Source: CACPJA01 sp964629335
GTDB lineage: Bacteria > Pseudomonadota > Gammaproteobacteria > Steroidobacterales > UBA11654
DNA length: 43,816 bases
Direction: 5' to 3'
NCBI GenBank assembly: GCA_964629335.1
Contig: CAZVRH010000009.1
Location: forward strand, 1-43,816
Part shown: positions 40,356 to 43,816 of the stretch, piece by piece
How the letters are laid out: every line of letters begins with the position of its first letter
How positions within the stretch are numbered: position 1 is the stretch's first letter
Notes under the pieces: generated by a model
Database searches by the model: none
Told to the model about the DNA's origin: nothing
Seen by the model: only the letters and a program-made list of their open reading frames with translations
Made by a program: the position numbers and the translations under genes

Positions 40356-41396
40356 TTAGTTGTTTTCAAATAATGACTTATTCTGTTGCGGTAACTCAAT
40401 ACCAAAATGTCGGAAAGCTTTTTCTGACGCAATTCTGCCTCTTGAAGTTCTTAATAGAAAACCACTCTGTATTAGAAAAGGCTCAATAATATCTTCAACG
40501 GTCCCCTTCTCTTCTCCAATAGCTGAAGCAATAGCATCTATGCCAACTGGTCCTCCATTATATTTTTCAATAATAGTAAGTAAGAACTTCCGATCTAAGA
40601 AATCGAAACCGTTGATATCAACCTCCATGAGATTCATAGCATTGATAACAACGTTCTTGTCAATTTTGCCTTCAGCTTTTACTTCAGAAAAATCTCTGGA
40701 TCTTCTTAGTAATCGATTAGCTATCCTAGGAGTTCCTCTGGCTCTGGTTGCGATTTCATGAGCACCATCCTGATTAATAGAAACCCCAAGGATGCCTGCT
40801 GATCGGGTCACAATTTGGGTTAACTCATCAACATCATAAAATTCCAATCGTTGTGAAATTCCAAAGCGGTCTCTTAATGGTGAAGTTAATAATCCTGCTC
40901 TTGTGGTCGCTCCAATCATGGTAAAAGAAGTAAGATCCAACCGTATCGACCTTGCTGAAGGTCCCTCGCCGATAACTAGATCTAGCTTATAATCTTCCAA
41001 AGCTGGATAAAGAATTTCTTCAACAACCGAACTTAATCTATGAATTTCATCAACGAAGAGTACGTCTCTTTCTTCTAAATTAGTTAGAATAGCTGCTAGA
41101 TCGCCTGGTTTGTCTATCGCGGGACCAGAAGTATGTTTTAAATTTACTTCTAGCTCATTAGCAATAACATGAGCAAGGGTGGTCTTTCCTAAACCAGGAG
41201 GTCCAAATATCAAAACATGATCTAGAGATTCTTTTCGATTTTTTGCAGCTTCAATAAAAATCTCCATTTGTTGCTTCACTGCTTCTTGGCCGACATACTC
41301 TTTAAGATACTGTGGTCTAAGCATTCTATCGATACTCTCTTCTCCCTCAAGAGGATCACGAGAAATGTCATTTTTATCTTCTTTGATTTCAACCAT
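40356..41396 (-). CDS. ruvB: Holliday junction branch migration helicase RuvB
   Basis: A 346-residue AAA+ motor. Motifs are LRPQYLKEYVGQE, Walker A FGPPGLGKTTLAHV, Walker B DVLFVDEIHRLSS, sensor IGATTRAGLLTSPLRDRFGI and the arginine finger region RARGTPRIANRLLRR; the winged-helix end has GGPVGIDAIASAIGEE. Its start shares a base with the ruvA stop. The ruvC-ruvA-ruvB order is conserved. Confidence 0.97.
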   Translation of the reverse strand: MVEIKEDKNDISRDPLEGEESIDRMLRPQYLKEYVGQEAVKQQMEIFIEAAKNRKESLDHVLIFGPPGLGKTTLAHVIANELEVNLKHTSGPAIDKPGDLAAILTNLEERDVLFVDEIHRLSSVVEEILYPALEDYKLDLVIGEGPSARSIRLDLTSFTMIGATTRAGLLTSPLRDRFGISQRLEFYDVDELTQIVTRSAGILGVSINQDGAHEIATRARGTPRIANRLLRRSRDFSEVKAEGKIDKNVVINAMNLMEVDINGFDFLDRKFLLTIIEKYNGGPVGIDAIASAIGEEKGTVEDIIEPFLIQSGFLLRTSRGRIASEKAFRHFGIELPQQNKSLFENN

Positions 41397-41986
41397 TATT
41401 TATTCACTGATTTGAGTGCTTGTCTTAGTAATTCTTCTACTTCAAGTCCAGTTGAATCAATCTTTTCTAACATCTTCCTTGCCTCACTGCTTTTGTATCC
41501 CAAATTAACTAAAGCGTTTCTTGCTTCGAGAACAATATTACCGTCAGAGGAACTTGATTGCGATAGACCTGGGTCCTGTAAGGTATCTTGGATCTTATCT
41601 TTCATTTCAACGATTAACCTTTCAGCTGTTTTCTTTCCAATTCCTGGCAGGTGAACGAGCGTTTCAACATCTTGATGAATTACTGACTGAACAAAACCGT
41701 TAACGTTTATCCCGGATAGAATAGTTAAAGCCATCTTAGCTCCGACTCCACTGATCTTGATTAAAGCTCTAAATAGTTTCCTCTCCTCGTCTGTAGCAAA
41801 ACCATAAAGAGTGTGCTGATCATCTCTAATGACTAAGTGAGTTAATATGAAGGCGGACTCGCCTTTATTTGGTAATTGAAAGGATGTGGAAAGAGGAACA
41901 TGAACTTCATAACCCACTCCGCTTACCTCTAAAAGAACTAAAGACGGTTGTTTGTCTTTAATTAATCCGATTAAAGAGCCAATCAT
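41396..41986 (-). CDS. ruvA: Holliday junction-binding protein RuvA
   Basis: A 196-residue tetrameric junction-binding subunit. The OB domain begins MIGSLIGLIKDKQPSLVLLEVSGVGYEVHVP; helix-hairpin-helix motifs are KISGVGAKMALTILSGI and HLPGIGKKTAERLIVEMKD; domain III (EARNALVNLGYKSSEARKM) contacts RuvB. Length is near E. coli's 203. It lies 2 bp after ruvC. Confidence 0.97.
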   Translation of the reverse strand: MIGSLIGLIKDKQPSLVLLEVSGVGYEVHVPLSTSFQLPNKGESAFILTHLVIRDDQHTLYGFATDEERKLFRALIKISGVGAKMALTILSGINVNGFVQSVIHQDVETLVHLPGIGKKTAERLIVEMKDKIQDTLQDPGLSQSSSSDGNIVLEARNALVNLGYKSSEARKMLEKIDSTGLEVEELLRQALKSVNK

Positions 41987-41988
41987 TT

Positions 41989-42480
41989 TTATAGTTGCTT
42001 AACAATACTTTTCATAGGGTGACTATGAGCATGACATATTGCAATTGCAAGTGCATCTGATTCATCCAACTTCAGGTCCTTATTTCTAATTCCAAGTATA
42101 AGTTTAACCATTTCCTTCACTTGTTCTTTCTCTGCAGCCCCAGTGCCAACAACTGCTAACTTTACTTCTCTTGCTGAATATTCAGAAACGTCTATGCCTT
42201 TTTTAAAAGTACCAGAAATAGCTGCAGCTCTTGCTTGCCCTAACTTTAATGCGCTGTCTGCATTGCGATGCATAAAAACGTTTTCGATGGCTGCTTCATC
42301 GGGGTTGTACTGATCCAGTAGTCCTTCTATACCGCTAAAAATGATAGATAGCCGTTTGATAAAGTCTTTTTCCTTAGTTTGTATAATACCTGAATCCAGA
42401 TAGTTTAATTTATTACCTATAGATTCAATCAGACCATAGCCGGTTACTCTTGATCCAGGATCAATACCAAATATTTTCAT
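41989..42480 (-). CDS. ruvC: Holliday junction resolvase RuvC
   Basis: A 163-residue RNase H-fold nuclease that cuts four-way junctions. The four acidic catalytic residues are visible: D7 in IFGIDPGSRVTGYG, the glutamate in AAIENVFMHRN, and two aspartates in LDESDALAIAICHA. It lies 16 bp after yebC, the usual order. Confidence 0.96.
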   Translation of the reverse strand: MKIFGIDPGSRVTGYGLIESIGNKLNYLDSGIIQTKEKDFIKRLSIIFSGIEGLLDQYNPDEAAIENVFMHRNADSALKLGQARAAAISGTFKKGIDVSEYSAREVKLAVVGTGAAEKEQVKEMVKLILGIRNKDLKLDESDALAIAICHAHSHPMKSIVKQL

Positions 42481-42496
42481 TAAAAAAGCAACCCTA

Positions 42497-43243
42497 TCAA
42501 TTTAACGTTCCTAGAATTTCTTCTGATATTTCAACATTGGAATGAACTGACTGCACGTCATCTATATCTTCGAGTGCATCAATTAATTTAAAGACTGATT
42601 CAACATTTTTTTTATCTATTGAAACTTCCGTTATAGCCTTCATTGTGATTTCACTAATCTCAAATTTTGCATCTTCATTATCTAGAGAGTCTTTAACACT
42701 GATGAACGAAGTTGGTGTTGTTAAAACATCTATTGAATCATCTTCATTAAGCTCAATATCCTCAGCACCAGATTCTATTGCGGATTCCATCAGGCTGTCT
42801 GGATCTTTAACATTACTCAGACTAATCAAACCAATTTGTTGGAATAAATATGCAACAGAACCTTCTGTGCCAAGATTACCGCCATATTTTGTGAGTGCAT
42901 GTCTGACTTCGGCCACAGTCCTATTTCTATTGTCCGTTAGACACTCAATAAGAATTGCTGCACCTCCTGGACCGTAACCTTCGTATAAAACTTCTTCAAG
43001 ATTAATACCATCGTCTCCACCCGAACCTTTTGCTATTGCCCTTTCTATATTGTCTTTTGGCATGCTTTGAGATTTTGCTTTCTCAACTGCTGCTCTCAAT
43101 TTGGGATTAGAATCTTGGTCTGCGCCACCAATCCTAGCCGCAACTGTGATCTCCCTAATAAGCTTTGTAAATAACTTACCTCTTTTTTTATCCTGTCGAC
43201 CTTTGCGGTGCTGGATGTTTGCCCATTTACTGTGTCCTGCCAT
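42497..43243 (-). CDS. YebC/PmpR-family DNA-binding or translation factor
   Basis: A 248-residue YebC-family protein beginning MAGHSKWANIQHRKGRQDKKRGKLF, with RAAVEKAKSQSMPKDNIERAIAKG, YEGYGPGGAAILIECLTDNRNRT and RHALTKYGGNLGTEGSVAYLF. Reported roles are transcription regulation and, more recently, relief of ribosome stalling at prolines; the sequence cannot choose. It is first in yebC-ruvC-ruvA-ruvB, downstream of a promoter with TATAAT at 43279-43284. Confidence 0.95.
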   Translation of the reverse strand: MAGHSKWANIQHRKGRQDKKRGKLFTKLIREITVAARIGGADQDSNPKLRAAVEKAKSQSMPKDNIERAIAKGSGGDDGINLEEVLYEGYGPGGAAILIECLTDNRNRTVAEVRHALTKYGGNLGTEGSVAYLFQQIGLISLSNVKDPDSLMESAIESGAEDIELNEDDSIDVLTTPTSFISVKDSLDNEDAKFEISEITMKAITEVSIDKKNVESVFKLIDALEDIDDVQSVHSNVEISEEILGTLN

Positions 43244-43278
43244 TTGATTTTTATTTTAGTTGGTAAGAATATGAAGTA

Positions 43279-43306
43279 ATTATATGATAATGACGATAAT
43301 GTTGAA
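43279..43306 (-). promoter_or_regulatory. Candidate promoter of yebC-ruvCAB
   Basis: Minus strand: TTCAAC (43306-43301), 16 bp, perfect TATAAT (43284-43279), about 35 bp upstream of the yebC start. I see no LexA-type box (CTGT-N8-ACAG) nearby, so SOS control of this ruv operon is not evident. Confidence 0.5.
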
Positions 43307-43330
43307 GCAATAAGAAGAGTATTTTAGAAA

Positions 43331-43816
43331 ATGAAAAAAATAATCATCGCTCTCTCCCTAATTCTCTCTAACTCGATTCACAGTGATGAGCTATTTGACG
43401 ATCTTTTATTAAATTTAGGTACCCCACTCTCTGAGATAGGTTTTGTTCAAAAAACAACACAAAGTCAAGATGGCGTCAAAATAGCCTACTACGAAAAAGG
43501 AAGCGGTGAAAATACTCTACTTTTTATTCATGGGTATGGGTGTAACAGTAAATACTGGTGGGCACAATTAGGTTTTTTTTCTGATGATTATAGAATTATA
43601 TCTATAGATATTGCAGGTCATGGTGAATCTGGAAGAAACCGAAATGATTACTCAATGGGAAAATTCGGTGATGATGTTGTTGCTGTTATGGATCATGCAA
43701 ATGTTGAACAAGCATTCTTGATTGGTCACTCCATGGGTGGGCCAGTTGCACTTGAAGCTGCAGTAAAACTTAAAAACAGAGTCAAAGCTATCATTGGAGT
43801 AGATACTTTTCATAAT
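43331..43816 (+). CDS. Exported alpha/beta hydrolase (partial, 3' end outside window)
   Basis: The ATG at 43331 opens 162 codons to the right edge. A signal peptide (MKKIIIALSLILSNSIHS) is followed by an alpha/beta hydrolase fold: LLFIHGYGCNSKYWW (oxyanion-hole region HGYG), SIDIAGHGESGRN, and the nucleophile elbow IGHSMGGPVALEAA with the catalytic serine. The acid and histidine lie beyond the window. The substrate is unknown; a periplasmic or outer-surface esterase or lactonase is plausible. The ribosome site is AAGAAGAG about 12 bases upstream. It is divergent from yebC. Confidence 0.85.
   Translation, partial: MKKIIIALSLILSNSIHSDELFDDLLLNLGTPLSEIGFVQKTTQSQDGVKIAYYEKGSGENTLLFIHGYGCNSKYWWAQLGFFSDDYRIISIDIAGHGESGRNRNDYSMGKFGDDVVAVMDHANVEQAFLIGHSMGGPVALEAAVKLKNRVKAIIGVDTFHN

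Noticed and set aside
42645..42977. 110-codon open frame antisense to yebC
   Set aside because: It lies wholly opposite a conserved gene, is Ser/Leu-rich as expected for a shadow reading, and lacks a start signal.
43244..43330. LexA box controlling yebC-ruvCAB
   Set aside because: No CTGT-N8-ACAG pattern is visible in the gap; only a TTCAAC/TATAAT promoter was found.
1..43816. CRISPR arrays, tRNA or rRNA genes, insertion sequences, prophage or integrase sites
   Set aside because: No spaced repeat series, cloverleaf, transposase or integrase-like protein was seen; the only long direct repeat is the pair flanking the gap.

Overview
The window is AT-rich (roughly 35% GC judged by eye), densely packed DNA from a gammaproteobacterium. 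Two conserved blocks point that way. One is queG / nnrD-tsaE-amiC-(LLM)-miaA-hflX-hflK-hflC-yjeT-purA-rlmB-rpsF-rpsR-rplI-dnaB. The other is rpsP-rimM-trmD-rplS, with a corB-type gene beside it. Low GC, tiny intergenic gaps (none above about 150 bp) and a 100-N gap suggest a draft genome of a streamlined, probably marine, lineage such as SAR86. That placement is inference.

Layout. 1-7095: an acyl-CoA carboxylase catabolic island resembling acyclic-terpene or branched-acyl degradation clusters. On the minus strand are an AtuA-like protein (cut by the window edge), a TetR regulator and the carboxylase alpha and beta subunits. Divergent from them are a TIGR03084/DinB-fold-like protein and an acyl-CoA dehydrogenase. 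A perfect 9-bp dyad lies in the divergent promoter. 7092-11087: envelope genes, namely a BamC-like lipoprotein, bcp, bepA, mlaA and mlaC, the last two convergent and overlapping. 11101-18424: a class I fructose-bisphosphate aldolase divergent from a complete SUF operon (Rrf2 regulator, sufB, sufC, sufD, sufS, sufU, sufT), with an IscR type-1-like palindrome at its promoter. 18428-23686: the rpsP-rimM-trmD-rplS operon, followed on the same strand by a sorbosone-dehydrogenase-like exported protein and sppA. A scaffold gap falls inside the acidic tail of rpsP. 23835-25121: a CorB/CNNM-type membrane protein. 25118-38557: the large minus-strand block from nnrD to dnaB. 38604-43243: queG, a deoxynucleoside kinase, ruvB, ruvA, ruvC and yebC. 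43331-43816: the start of an exported alpha/beta hydrolase.

Most of the window is core genome. The points most worth checking are: an amiC gene whose signal peptide lacks any ATG/GTG/TTG start and fits an ATC start; loss of mutL and hfq from their usual slots, with a flavin-dependent oxidoreductase where mutL would be; acidic low-complexity tails on three ribosomal proteins (S6, L9, S16), with the S16 tail broken by an assembly gap flanked by identical 45-bp sequences; the TetR-type and IscR-type operator candidates; and the terpene-like carboxylase island. I found no CRISPR array, tRNA, rRNA, insertion sequence or prophage.
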